A stretch of DNA of 64,000 bases. It comes from an uncultured Alphaproteobacteria bacterium. GTDB lineage: Bacteria > Pseudomonadota > Alphaproteobacteria > UBA11222. The notes beneath the pieces were generated by a model. It made no database searches, was not told the origin of the DNA, and was given only the letters and a program-made list of their open reading frames with translations. Both the position numbers and the translations under genes were made by a program. The stretch covers positions 62,001-126,000 of the forward strand of contig CAMYID010000023.1 of assembly GCA_947258435.1 (NCBI GenBank). Reading direction: 5' to 3'. The first letter of the stretch is position 1; the number at the start of each line of letters is the position of its first letter. Shown here piece by piece: positions 18,458 through 26,587 of the stretch.

Positions 18458-19040
18458 GAAACCCCAACAACTTTCAGTCTGTATCTATTGTGGCTCACGG
18501 CCCGGCAATGATCAAGAATATGGCCTGATTGCCGCGACAATCGGCACACTTTTCGCGCAACATGACATCACTTTGGTTTATGGCGGGGGCAGCGTCGGAT
18601 TGATGGGCATTGCCGCACGTGCATGTCTTGCGGCGGGGGGGCGTGTCACCGGCGTTATTACCGAACAGCTTGAAGCGCTGGAAGTTGGCCTGGACAGCGT
18701 CACCAGAAAATATCTCGTCCCTGATATGCATGCGCGTAAATTACGCATGTTCGAGCTGTCGGATGGCTTCATTGCCCTTCCGGGCGGCTCGGGAACGCTT
18801 GACGAAATTGCTGAGATTTTGTCCTGGCGCCAGCTGGGCCTGCATGACAAACCATGTATCCTTTTGAACTATAAAGGTTTTTGGGACCCGCTCGCTCAAT
18901 TGCTCGGACATATGCACAGCCATGGCTTTCTGTCGGAATCCGGGCGGAACTATTTTCAGCTCGCCGACAGCCCAAACGGGGCGCTTTCGCTCATAAAAGC
19001 GCAAATTTCAGCACCCGCGCCTGGCCTGTCCGACCAATAA
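18456..19040 (+). CDS. LOG-family nucleotide phosphoribohydrolase (TIGR00730)
   Basis: A 194-residue Rossmann-fold protein. It shows the N-terminal strand [24 protein letters not shown], and the family signature PGGSGTLDE with catalytic Arg/Glu surroundings. Members cleave nucleoside 5'-monophosphates, including cytokinin riboside monophosphates, into base and ribose 5-phosphate. In bacteria the physiological substrate is often purine nucleotide. The start at 18456 follows an AGGGTG box by nine bases. The start codon overlaps that of the divergent exported protein. icd follows 95 bp downstream on the same strand. Confidence 0.88.
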   Translation: MKPQQLSVCIYCGSRPGNDQEYGLIAATIGTLFAQHDITLVYGGGSVGLMGIAARACLAAGGRVTGVITEQLEALEVGLDSVTRKYLVPDMHARKLRMFELSDGFIALPGGSGTLDEIAEILSWRQLGLHDKPCILLNYKGFWDPLAQLLGHMHSHGFLSESGRNYFQLADSPNGALSLIKAQISAPAPGLSDQ

Positions 19041-19135
19041 AACGCGGCGATCGCACGGCGCGCCCTTCCGCCCGGGGTCACGGAATGCTATATGGCCAGC
19101 AAAGTAGAATTGGCTTACAGCAAGAGGGGACTTCA

Positions 19136-20350
19136 ATGAGCAAAATTAAAGTGAAAAATCCGATCGTCGAACTCGACGGCGACGAGATGACCCGCATCAT
19201 CTGGCAGATGATCAAGGACAAGCTCATTCTTCCCTATCTCGACATCGATCTGAAATATTTTGACCTCGGCATGGAATATCGCGACGAAACCGATGACCAG
19301 GTCACGATCGATGCGGCAAATGCCATCAAGCAATATGGCGTCGGCGTCAAATGCGCGACCATTACCCCTGATGAAGAACGCGTTGAGGAGTTCGGCCTGA
19401 AAAAAATGTGGCGCTCGCCCAACGGTACGATCCGCAACATTCTTGGCGGCACTGTGTTCCGCGAGCCCATCAGCATCAGCAATGTTCCCCGGCTTGTGCC
19501 AGGCTGGACCCAGCCGATCGTTATTGGCCGTCATGCATTTGGCGACCAGTATCGCGCCACCGATTTTGTCGTGCCGGGCAAAGGCAAGCTGACCATGACG
19601 TTCGAGCCTGAGGATGGCGGCGAACCCATGGAATTTGAAATTTTCGATTTCCCCGGCGGCGGCGTGGCCATGGGCATGTACAATCTTGACGAATCGATCC
19701 GGGACTTCGCGCATGCCTGCCTGAATTATGGCCTGCAGCGGAAATGGCCGGTCTATATGTCAACCAAGAACACCATTATGAAAGCCTATGACGGGCGTTT
19801 CAAAGACCTGTTCCAGGAAGTCTTTGAGGAACATTACAAAGCCGATTTCGACAAGGCGGGCATCATCTATGAACACCGCCTCATCGATGACATGGTCGCA
19901 GCCGCGCTGAAATGGAATGGCGGCTTTGTCTGGGCCTGCAAGAACTATGATGGCGATGTGCAGTCCGACACGGTAGCGCAAGGGTTTGGCTCGCTTGGGC
20001 TGATGACAAGCGTACTGATGACGCCCGACGGGAAAACGGTGGAAGCCGAAGCCGCCCATGGCACGGTGACCCGACACTACCGGCAGCATCAGAAAGGTGA
20101 AAAAACCTCGACCAACCCGATTGCGTCGATCTTTGCCTGGACCCGCGGGCTTGCACATCGTGGCCGGCAGGACGGCACCCCTGAAGTCACGCAGTTCGCT
20201 GAAACGATTGAGCGGGTCTGCATCGAAACCGTGGAAAGCGGCAAGATGACAAAAGACCTTGCCTTGCTGATCGGCCCGGATGAACCCTGGCTCACCACTG
20301 AGCAGTTCCTCGCCGCGCTGGACGAGAACCTGCAAAAGGCAATGAGCTAA
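19136..20350 (+). CDS. icd: NADP-dependent isocitrate dehydrogenase
   Basis: A 404-residue enzyme of the eukaryote-like, homodimeric NADP-IDH subfamily. Marks are [15 protein letters not shown] at the N-terminus, [19 protein letters not shown] for isocitrate binding, and the region [15 protein letters not shown]. It oxidises isocitrate to 2-oxoglutarate in the TCA cycle. The start at 19136 is set by the strong AGAGGGG ribosome site; the longer open frame from 18881 overlaps the LOG gene. A hexamer TATATG at about 19090 may be a -10. A strong terminator follows. Confidence 0.95.
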   Translation: MSKIKVKNPIVELDGDEMTRIIWQMIKDKLILPYLDIDLKYFDLGMEYRDETDDQVTIDAANAIKQYGVGVKCATITPDEERVEEFGLKKMWRSPNGTIRNILGGTVFREPISISNVPRLVPGWTQPIVIGRHAFGDQYRATDFVVPGKGKLTMTFEPEDGGEPMEFEIFDFPGGGVAMGMYNLDESIRDFAHACLNYGLQRKWPVYMSTKNTIMKAYDGRFKDLFQEVFEEHYKADFDKAGIIYEHRLIDDMVAAALKWNGGFVWACKNYDGDVQSDTVAQGFGSLGLMTSVLMTPDGKTVEAEAAHGTVTRHYRQHQKGEKTSTNPIASIFAWTRGLAHRGRQDGTPEVTQFAETIERVCIETVESGKMTKDLALLIGPDEPWLTTEQFLAALDENLQKAMS

Positions 20351-20370
20351 AACCACCCACATATAAGTGC

Positions 20371-20411
20371 AAAAAGCGCAGGTGGCTATCGAACGCCCCT
20401 GCGCTTTTTTT
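20371..20411. terminator. Bidirectional Rho-independent terminator after icd
   Basis: AAAAAGCGCAGG pairs with CCTGCGCTTTTTT across a 16-nt loop. The A-run on one side and T-run on the other let it work on both strands, ending icd and the convergent dehydrogenase gene at 20450. Confidence 0.88.
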
Positions 20412-20449
20412 AACGTTGCGGATGTTCAGCCCCCGCCCTGTTCATTGGT

Positions 20450-21517
20450 TCAGAGCGCCTTCTCCACCGCCACGCAAAACTCGGTGGTGCTTGCCTTTCC
20501 ACCCTGATCGGGCGTCAGATACGCCCCTTGCGCGTAGGCAGCTTCCACCGCTTTGACCAGACGGTCACCGGCTTCGGCGTAACCAAGATATTCCAGCATC
20601 ATGGCGGCGGAGAAAATTGTCGCTGTCGGATTGATGATATTCTTCCCGGCGATGTCAGGCGCCGATCCGTGTGCGGATTCGAAATAGGCATAATCACGCC
20701 CGTAACAACCGCTTGGCGCAAGGCCCAGTCCGCCGACCACACCACCGGCCGCATCCGAGAACAGATCACCATAAAGATTGGGCAGAAGGATTACGTCAAA
20801 CCCCTGCGGGTTGACCACAAGCTTGTGAACAAGGTCATCGGCAAGCAGCGTTTCAAATGTCACATCGGGAAATTCCTTCGCGGTTTCAATCGCGACTTCC
20901 CGGAAATAGCCATCCGCCACAGGCGAAATGTTATGCTTTGTCCCGCTGGTGACCAACGGCCTTGTACCATTTAGCGTCGCCCGTTTCAGTGCGAGTTCAC
21001 AGGCAAACCGCGTGACCTGCTGTGTGCAGGCCTCGGTGATAACCTTCATTGCGTATTTGCCCTTGCCCATTTCAGACACGGGTTTACGGTGCAGACGACT
21101 GACAAAATTGATCGGCTCAAGCTCAGCCAGATCACCTTCAACGCCCACATAGGTATCTTCCATATTCTCGCGCACAATGACGAGATCGATGCCTTCAGGG
21201 TTCTTTAACGGGCTGTTGCAACCGGGAAACCAGCGCGCGGGCCGGACATTGGCATAGGTTTGCAGGCCCCAGCGCAAGTAACGCATCGCGCGCCCGCTTG
21301 TGCCATTGGTGGAACCGAAAAAGGTCGCGTCAGAATCATCGATCGCTTCCTTTGCTTCGGGCGGGAACGGATTGTCCAGTGCGGCAATCCCGGCTTCACC
21401 CACCGGTGGACGGACCCAGTCTATGTCAAGTTGCAGCCGGTTGATCAACTCAACAGTCGGCTCAAAGGCTTCGGGCGCCGCATCTTCACCGGGGATCAAT
21501 ACAACCTTCTTTGTCAT
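20450..21517 (-). CDS. isocitrate/isopropylmalate-type decarboxylating dehydrogenase, probably NAD-dependent
   Basis: A 355-residue beta-decarboxylating dehydrogenase. It has VVLIPGEDAAPEA at the N-terminus, the substrate stretch YANVRPARWFPG, the catalytic Tyr region VIVRENMEDTYVG, the Lys/Asp metal region LVVNPQGFDVILLPNLYGDL, and [18 protein letters not shown]. The Asp-Ile after 'AP' is typical of NAD rather than NADP use. Substrate is uncertain: isocitrate, homoisocitrate or a tartrate-like acid. The ATG at 21517 follows GGGAG; the longer frame is inside the amidohydrolase. It is 19 bp after the amidohydrolase gene, in the same operon, and converges on the true icd. Confidence 0.82.
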   Translation of the reverse strand: MTKKVVLIPGEDAAPEAFEPTVELINRLQLDIDWVRPPVGEAGIAALDNPFPPEAKEAIDDSDATFFGSTNGTSGRAMRYLRWGLQTYANVRPARWFPGCNSPLKNPEGIDLVIVRENMEDTYVGVEGDLAELEPINFVSRLHRKPVSEMGKGKYAMKVITEACTQQVTRFACELALKRATLNGTRPLVTSGTKHNISPVADGYFREVAIETAKEFPDVTFETLLADDLVHKLVVNPQGFDVILLPNLYGDLFSDAAGGVVGGLGLAPSGCYGRDYAYFESAHGSAPDIAGKNIINPTATIFSAAMMLEYLGYAEAGDRLVKAVEAAYAQGAYLTPDQGGKASTTEFCVAVEKAL

Positions 21518-21536
21518 TGAAAGATCTCCCACCCGG

Positions 21537-22658
21537 TCATGCGGCAATATTGAAGGCGCGGGCGGCGTTATCCCAAAGGATTTTGCGCTTGGCATCGTCT
21601 GAAATCGGTTGATCGACCAAACTCTGCATGCCCCAGGGGAAGGTGCCGTCAGGATGCGGATAATCCGTATTGAACAGGAAATAATCCTCACCAATAAGAT
21701 CAACCGCCGCCTTCAGAGTCATTTCATCACCGCGCGCCGCGACGAAGAAATTCTGCTTGAAATATTCCGTCGGCGTCTTTTTCATGTGCGGATGCTCGGC
21801 CTTGCCCGAGAAATCATAATGCTGCTCCATCCGCTGAAGCCAGTATGGTGCCCAGCCTGCATCGGCTTCCACATGCACAACGCGCAGTTTCGGGAAATTC
21901 TCGGCAACACCGAACCAGATCAGCCCGGCCATCGCGGACATCGCTTCAAACGGGTGCGATAATATATGCCCGGTCGTATGGCTATCCATCCGGTCACCAA
22001 AGGACGGGATACGGGGCGAACCCGAATCATGCAGGCTGAGCGGCACATTCAGCCCCTCGACCACCTTCCATAACGGCCAGTATTCATCCGCATAGAGATT
22101 ACGCTCGGCAACCGGGTTGGGGCGGATATAGAAAGAAACCGCACCATTCGCCGCGGCGCGCTTCGCCTCCTCAATCGCAAGCTCGGGCGATTGAACGGGT
22201 AACATCGCAGCCCAGCGCAACCGGGCAGGATCTTTGGAACAATATTCCCGGCTCCAATCGTTATAGGCCCGACAAATCGCGGCAAGAAGCTCCGGATCCC
22301 TGAACTCGCGGCCCAGCAACTGCCCACCGATCGTCGGATAGATAACCTGTACGTCCACCCCCTCATCATCCATATCCATCAGGCGACTGGCTGCATCGAA
22401 TTTGGCCTTCTGCGCCCGCTCGAACCGCTGCATCGCGACCTTGACAGCATCAAGGAATTCCGGAGCATGCATCGGATATTTACCTTCTTCCTCGGGCGGT
22501 TGTACCGGTTCGCCTTCCACGCTGAACAGGCGCCGCGAGCCATACATCTCATGGCGTGGCTCACGCCCTTTGAAAGCCGGATCGATATAGTCGGACCAGA
22601 CGGCCTGCGGCTCCATCTGGTGACAATCCGTATCGATAATCTTGAATCCGTCGCGCAT
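21537..22658 (-). CDS. amidohydrolase of the ACMSD-like (amidohydrolase 2) family
   Basis: A 373-residue metal-dependent TIM-barrel protein. Signs are IIDTDCHQMEP near the N-terminus (metal-site D-x-H variant), VQVIYPTIGGQ, LSLHDSGSPRIP, RVVHVEADAGWAPYWL and FLFNTDYPHPDGTFPWG, where the last Asp is the conserved metal/catalytic Asp. Family members decarboxylate or hydrolyse aromatic and related acids. It heads an operon with the NAD-type dehydrogenase, preceded by AGGAGGG and a possible promoter at 22782-22808. A breakdown pathway for a cyclic or aromatic acid is inferred, not shown. Confidence 0.82.
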   Translation of the reverse strand: MRDGFKIIDTDCHQMEPQAVWSDYIDPAFKGREPRHEMYGSRRLFSVEGEPVQPPEEEGKYPMHAPEFLDAVKVAMQRFERAQKAKFDAASRLMDMDDEGVDVQVIYPTIGGQLLGREFRDPELLAAICRAYNDWSREYCSKDPARLRWAAMLPVQSPELAIEEAKRAAANGAVSFYIRPNPVAERNLYADEYWPLWKVVEGLNVPLSLHDSGSPRIPSFGDRMDSHTTGHILSHPFEAMSAMAGLIWFGVAENFPKLRVVHVEADAGWAPYWLQRMEQHYDFSGKAEHPHMKKTPTEYFKQNFFVAARGDEMTLKAAVDLIGEDYFLFNTDYPHPDGTFPWGMQSLVDQPISDDAKRKILWDNAARAFNIAA

Positions 22659-22781
22659 GGCACTTCCCTCCTGCTTGTTCAGACAGAATGCGCAGACAAA
22701 TGGAGGTACCCATTACCGGTCTGTTCGCAATCAAGCTGCCCGGCCCGGCTTTACTGCGGGCGCATCTAGTTATGCATCCAT

Positions 22782-22808
22782 TTCATAGACGGGCATCCAG
22801 GCTGTCAA
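22782..22808 (-). promoter_or_regulatory. Possible sigma-70-type promoter for the amidohydrolase operon
   Basis: On the minus strand TTGACA is followed after 15 bases by TATGAA. The -35 is perfect, the -10 matches four of six and the spacing is short. It lies about 125 bp upstream of the amidohydrolase start, pointing toward it. Confidence 0.35.
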
Positions 22809-22859
22809 GAAAATGCACCAGATACAGCGGAAGAAACGTCAGCTTTATGGCATATTCGA

Positions 22860-23411
22860 TTAGCTGGCATCAGCGCGGATGTCAGCGATCACAAGGTCAA
22901 GATGCTTGACATCGCCGCTGACCCGCGACAGCAACATCCCCCCTTCCAGCCGCGCCAGCGTCGTAACAGCCAGATCAGCCGGATTGCTTTTTCCAAGCAA
23001 TTCCCACTGATCAGACAACCAGGCAATGGCGGTGTCGGTAAAATTTCTCGTTTGCTGGCGGATTCCGGCAGGAAGCAAGGCAACTTCCGCCATCATCATA
23101 CCGCAAAGACACATCCTGTCTTCGACAACAAGCGTATCTCGGACCAGCGCCATGAAACCGTCAAGCCGTTCGACCGGCGAGCCGTTAGCTTCGACCACTT
23201 CTGCCAATGCCGCAAAGAACTCCCGATTGTAGCGATGAAAAACCGCCGCCATCAGCTCTTCCTTGGTTTTATATCGCTGTTCGATTTCCCCCAGTGATCG
23301 CTGCGCTTGCGCCGCGACATCCTGAAAACTGAACCCGGCATAGCCTTTCTGCTGCGCCAGCTCCTGCGCTGCATCGAGAATTTCGTCGATCAATGTCTCA
23401 GGAGCAGTCAT
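22860..23411 (-). CDS. TetR/AcrR family transcriptional regulator
   Basis: A 183-residue regulator. The N-terminal helix-turn-helix region is ILDAAQELAQQKGYAGFSFQ then DVAAQAQRSLGEIEQRYKTK, followed by EELMAAVFHRY, the typical TetR order. The C-terminal ligand domain is Cys/Met-rich around RMCLCGMMMAEVALLPAG, like regulators that bind hydrophobic inducers. The ATG at 23411 is preferred over an upstream alternative start. It is divergent from the zinc alcohol dehydrogenase and lies upstream of the amidohydrolase operon on the same strand, so either is a likely target. A palindrome near its start may be its operator. Confidence 0.87.
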   Translation of the reverse strand: MTAPETLIDEILDAAQELAQQKGYAGFSFQDVAAQAQRSLGEIEQRYKTKEELMAAVFHRYNREFFAALAEVVEANGSPVERLDGFMALVRDTLVVEDRMCLCGMMMAEVALLPAGIRQQTRNFTDTAIAWLSDQWELLGKSNPADLAVTTLARLEGGMLLSRVSGDVKHLDLVIADIRADAS

Positions 23412-23448
23412 AATTGAGTTCCAGCAAGTATTTTCGATAGGAGCACGC

Positions 23449-23462
23449 CCCTTCAAGAAGGG
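23449..23462. promoter_or_regulatory. Candidate TetR operator palindrome
   Basis: CCCTTC-AA-GAAGGG has perfect 6-bp arms. It lies 38 bp upstream of the tetR start within the region shared with the divergent alcohol dehydrogenase gene. TetR-family operators are often such palindromes and autoregulation is common, but no binding evidence is in the sequence. A direct repeat TCTGGCCG (23554 and 23567) lies nearer the dehydrogenase. Confidence 0.35.
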
Positions 23463-23609
23463 TCATTACAAAAAGCCAATTCCATAAGAGCCTGCAAACA
23501 CTGAGTTTCTGAAGATTATAGTAACGCGGGTCAGCGAAATGTTAAATTGGATATCTGGCCGCACTGTCTGGCCGGAGAACCGGTTTGACCAGCAGCGGGA
23601 AAACAGAAT

Positions 23610-24635
23610 ATGAAGGCCGCAATTTTCAGCAAAGTCGGCAGCCCCCTAACGGTGGAAACTGTCCCTGATCCTGTTCCCGGCCCTGATGAGATCATTCTGA
23701 AAGTTGCACGCTGCGGCGTTTGCGGCTCTGACCTGCATGCGACGGAAGACGGGCTGATGACGCTACCTGCGGGCAGTGTGATGGGCCATGAATTTGCAGG
23801 TGAGGTTGCGGCGACCGGTCCGGGTGTCACCGGCTGGAAGGAAGGCCAGCTTGTCACCGCCCTGCCCTTTATCAGTTGCGGACATTGCGCCCCATGCCAT
23901 CGCGGCGACAGTCTGCATTGCACGAAAATTATATCCACAGGGCTGGGCCAGAACCCGGGTGCCTATGCGGAATTTGTGCGTGTCGGCACGAACGATACAA
24001 TTGCGCTGCCGGCATCGGTCGGCGTCACTGAAGGTGCATTGATCGAACCGCTTGCGGTTGGTTTTCATGCGGTTGAGATGGCGCGCCTTTCCGCCGGTGC
24101 AAATATCCTTGTTCTCGGCGCGGGGCCGGTCGGCCTTTCTGTCGCCCTGTTTGCCCGCTTTTTCGGCGCGCGCAATATCATCGTCAGTGAACCGGCACCG
24201 GCGCGGGCCGCCCTTGCGGCAAAAATGGGGGCAACCGACGCCATTACCGAAAGAAACGATATCGGCGGACAGTTCCGCAAACTGGCAAATGGAATGCCAC
24301 CGGATGTCATTTTCGAATGTGTCGGCGTTCCGGGCATGATTGGCGAGGCGATCAATCTGGCCCCCCGTGCCGGTCGGATCGTCATCGTCGGCGTGTGTAG
24401 CAAGCCCGATCAGTTCCTGCCGCTACCCGCGATTATGAAGGAACTGCAATTGCAGTTCGTGCTGGCCTACCGCAAGCGCGATTTCGAGTTGATTGCACAT
24501 CTGCTTGCAAGCGACAGGATTGATCCCGCACCCATGCTTACAGAGACGGTGGGCTTTGATGCCTTCCCCGCAGCCTTTGAAGGGCTGCGGCAACCGCAAG
24601 GTCAATGCAAGATCATGCTGGACCCCTGGCATTAA
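23610..24635 (+). CDS. zinc-dependent alcohol dehydrogenase (MDR family)
   Basis: A 341-residue medium-chain dehydrogenase/reductase. The catalytic zinc Cys lies in CGVCGSDLHA, the HE of GHEFAGEVA follows, and the structural zinc site has all four Cys in CGHCAPCHRGDSLHC. The Rossmann motif is VLGAGPVGLSVAL, and the following SEPAPAR contains an acidic residue that favours NAD(H). It resembles threonine/sorbitol-type dehydrogenases acting on secondary alcohols. The ATG is preceded by a GGGAAAA sequence. It is divergent from tetR and may be under its control. Confidence 0.88.
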   Translation: MKAAIFSKVGSPLTVETVPDPVPGPDEIILKVARCGVCGSDLHATEDGLMTLPAGSVMGHEFAGEVAATGPGVTGWKEGQLVTALPFISCGHCAPCHRGDSLHCTKIISTGLGQNPGAYAEFVRVGTNDTIALPASVGVTEGALIEPLAVGFHAVEMARLSAGANILVLGAGPVGLSVALFARFFGARNIIVSEPAPARAALAAKMGATDAITERNDIGGQFRKLANGMPPDVIFECVGVPGMIGEAINLAPRAGRIVIVGVCSKPDQFLPLPAIMKELQLQFVLAYRKRDFELIAHLLASDRIDPAPMLTETVGFDAFPAAFEGLRQPQGQCKIMLDPWH

Positions 24636-25015
24636 CCGGCCGTTCCGCGGCCAGTCGACAAGGCTGCTGCCCCTGCCGGAAATTACAGGCAACGGCGGTG
24701 AAACCCCGATGCCCGGGATTGTGCGGCTCTGGAGCACTGGTTCATCTGCCATACGGCTATTCCCGGACCGTTTGGGTTGAGCCTGCGTCCCCTCCCAGTT
24801 CCCTGCCCCCACAGACCCCTGAAAACTTTCCAGATCACTGAAAAAGGGGCCGGCTCCCTGAAATTCCATGTGGAAAAGTTGCGCTACGCACCGGCGTCAT
24901 TGATATTTCAAGGGTGTTTCAAGACCGTTGAAAGTTTTCTATTGCGAATAATTCTTAATTGCACTATTGATACGGCATGCCAAGTTGATCACCGCACTTT
25001 CTGAAGGATTGACAA
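24636..25015. other. 380-bp gene-free region upstream of an unknown gene
   Basis: No protein-coding frame looks genuine here, and no 6S, 4.5S or RNase P core motif was found on either strand. It contains three CTGAAA copies roughly 20 bp apart (24819, 24838, 24858) and a phased TTTCAA/TTGAAA array next to the following gene. It is the probable control region of the gene at 25016. Confidence 0.5.
24906..24933. promoter_or_regulatory. Phased half-site array TTTCAA, TTTCAA, TTGAAA
   Basis: TTTCAA at 24906 and 24917 and its inverted form TTGAAA at 24928 are spaced exactly 11 bp apart, that is on one face of the helix. The last two form a perfect inverted repeat around GACCG. It lies 80-110 bp upstream of the unknown gene at 25016 and looks like an operator. 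TTGAAA may also act as a -35 element with a weak -10 TAATTC at 24949. Confidence 0.45.
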
Positions 25016-25555
25016 ATGCCCGACCCCATTGCTTCACAAACAAGCCCGCCGGCACAGACATCTTCGCCAACCACACTTGATCAACTTACCCGCGAGGAAC
25101 GTGTGGTTGCACTGGCGCTCCGACATGCCATGCAGGGTATCTGCGGTTCCGATTCCGCCTGCTGGTTACATTTGTGGACGGGGTTTGCGCCTGATTGCGG
25201 TGTCGCGGCCGCCAGGAAAGCAGCCGGCGCGCTTGCCGCCTTCATACGGCAGCTTGCCACGCATGCAACACGGCAGATTTCCTATCATCAACCGCTCTGC
25301 CCGTGCCTTGGTGAAGATGAGCAGACCCTCCTCAGGCTGATTGCCCTGACCCAGCAACGCGACTGGCGCAACGCCAGTGCATTGGCCCGGCATTATGTTC
25401 AGGAAGATGGAATCGGCGATATTATCGCGGCAACGTCCCGGCTGACCGTAGTTCTGAGCGGGTGCCAACTGGAATTACCCGCAACCAGGGCGGATCATGC
25501 CGTCCGCACTGCGGCCCCGGCATACGCCCTTCCCGAAAAGGCGACCCTGCACTGA
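25016..25555 (+). CDS. protein of unknown function, cysteine-containing
   Basis: A 179-residue, probably cytosolic protein without signal peptide or membrane segment. It has a Pro/Ser/Thr-rich N-terminus, then a helical domain starting LDQLTREERVVALALRHAMQ, and several Cys (GICGSDSACW, APDCG, PLCPCLGEDE). I do not recognise a family. The size and helix content would suit a small regulator or structural protein. The start ATG follows GAAGGATTGACAA. Its control region carries a phased half-site array, suggesting tight regulation. It converges on cinA with a weak separator. Confidence 0.65.
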   Translation: MPDPIASQTSPPAQTSSPTTLDQLTREERVVALALRHAMQGICGSDSACWLHLWTGFAPDCGVAAARKAAGALAAFIRQLATHATRQISYHQPLCPCLGEDEQTLLRLIALTQQRDWRNASALARHYVQEDGIGDIIAATSRLTVVLSGCQLELPATRADHAVRTAAPAYALPEKATLH

Positions 25556-25584
25556 CTGGTTTCACCAAAGAGAGACTGGTTTCA
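25554..25584. repeat. Short direct repeat between convergent genes
   Basis: GACTGGTTTCA occurs twice with a 20-bp period at the end of the unknown gene and before cinA's end. On the minus strand the second copy follows a run of six T after a short GGGG/CCCC stem, which may serve as a weak terminator for cinA. The repeat itself looks like a small local duplication. Confidence 0.5.
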
Positions 25585-25613
25585 AAAAAGGGGGAAGAGC
25601 GCTGAACGCCCCG

Positions 25614-26123
25614 CTACGCCTTCGCAAGCACTTCCTCAAATAGCGACAATGCCGCATGGACAAACAGCCACATATTCCTGCCACGGTCCGCCTCACCGGT
25701 TGCCAGCGTGGTGACACGCTCAATCGGGCCGCTGATGGCAATGCAGGCATGCCCGGCCCGATCACCATAAGGATTTCCCGATGGCCCGCTTGCGCCGGTT
25801 TCGCCGATGCCCCAGTCCGCGCCCATTCTTTCCCGGATCGTACGCGCTTCAAAAAGTGCGAATTCCTCGCTCGCGGAGCGCATACCCTTCGGTCTGCCTG
25901 GCACAAGCTGCCGCCCGCCCTGCGCGGTATAGACGACACCACCACCGATATAAAATGCCGAAGCACCAGGAACCGCTACCAGTGATGCAGAAATCAAACC
26001 ACCACAGGACGATTCCGCAACCGCAACGGTCTCTCCCCGCTGCAACAGTAATCTGCTTGCATTCCCGGACAGCATCGCAAGACTGCCCACAAATTGAGCA
26101 CCGGCACCGACATCTGCACTCAC
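25614..26123 (-). CDS. CinA C-terminal domain family protein (nicotinamide-nucleotide amidase type)
   Basis: A 169-residue stand-alone CinA domain. Signs are GETVAVAESSCGGLISASLV, VPGASAFYIGGGVVYT, and TGASGPSGNPYGDRAG in the place of the usual TGIAGPGG loop. Relatives (PncC) deamidate NMN to nicotinate mononucleotide in pyridine-nucleotide recycling. I chose the GTG at 26123 because GAGG lies seven bases upstream and the length then fits the family; the frame continues to 26255 without family match. The substitution of the Cys-Thr in the usual ESCTGG by Ser-Cys is a slight oddity. Confidence 0.85.
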   Translation of the reverse strand: MSADVGAGAQFVGSLAMLSGNASRLLLQRGETVAVAESSCGGLISASLVAVPGASAFYIGGGVVYTAQGGRQLVPGRPKGMRSASEEFALFEARTIRERMGADWGIGETGASGPSGNPYGDRAGHACIAISGPIERVTTLATGEADRGRNMWLFVHAALSLFEEVLAKA

Positions 26124-26334
26124 GACATAACCTCTTGAAATTCCAACATTCTTGCCACTTTGGTAATGGCATGACGCAAAACGTCCTTCAAAATAATAGG
26201 CAATTGTCATCAAAGCGTCACGCTGAATGCCTAGCTTCCCCCTGCGCCGTGACACCGCAAGTAATCCTGATGCGTTCTGCAGGATTGACCGTTACGCGCA
26301 TACCATCCATGCAGCGGCCCGCACGCCGTTGACT

Positions 26335-26388
26335 CGCCTGGGGCAGCAGTTTTTAACCTACCGGCTGCTGCTCCAGGCGTTCTTTTTT
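26335..26388 (+). terminator. Strong Rho-independent terminator with no obvious plus-strand gene before it
   Basis: A 15-bp stem (CGCCTGGGGCAGCAG with CTGCTGCTCCAGGCG, one G-U pair) has a 15-nt loop and is followed by TTCTTTTTT. On the minus strand no T-run follows, so it acts on rightward transcription. The nearest upstream plus-strand gene ends at 25555, on the far side of antisense cinA. It therefore marks either a small RNA or a long 3' extension. Confidence 0.82.
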
Positions 26389-26423
26389 GCCTTTGCAAGA
26401 AAACCAGTCAGAAAACATCACAG

Positions 26424-26452
26424 TTGACTTGCGTGTAAGCTTTACATAGCTT
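26424..26452 (+). promoter_or_regulatory. Possible promoter for ffh
   Basis: TTGACT is followed after 17 bases by TAGCTT, or after 13 by the better hexamer TACATA. The small inverted repeat TGTAA-GCT-TTACA overlaps the spacer. It lies about 140 bp upstream of the ffh start and just after the strong terminator, so ffh transcription probably begins near here. Confidence 0.35.
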
Positions 26453-26587
26453 GCGCGCCGATCCACATATTAAAGTCGATGATCACAAAGTTCCGGTGCC
26501 GCCGGAATTTCCACCAGTCAGCGAGTGTTCGCCCACTGGTGCATTTGTGCTTGGAACAACCAGTTTGGATCGGAATGAACAGGGCTC

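Larger units (their letters stand above)
26124..26587. other. 464-bp gene-free region between cinA and ffh
   Basis: The two flanking genes diverge. Within the region are short inverted repeats (GTCACG/CGTGAC, AATCCTG/CAGGATT), a very strong plus-strand terminator at 26335-26388, and a possible ffh promoter after it. No coding frame with a ribosome site was found. Confidence 0.6.

Noticed and set aside
24636-24905. 6S, 4.5S or RNase P RNA in the long gap after the alcohol dehydrogenase
   Set aside because: No conserved core motif of these RNAs was found on either strand.
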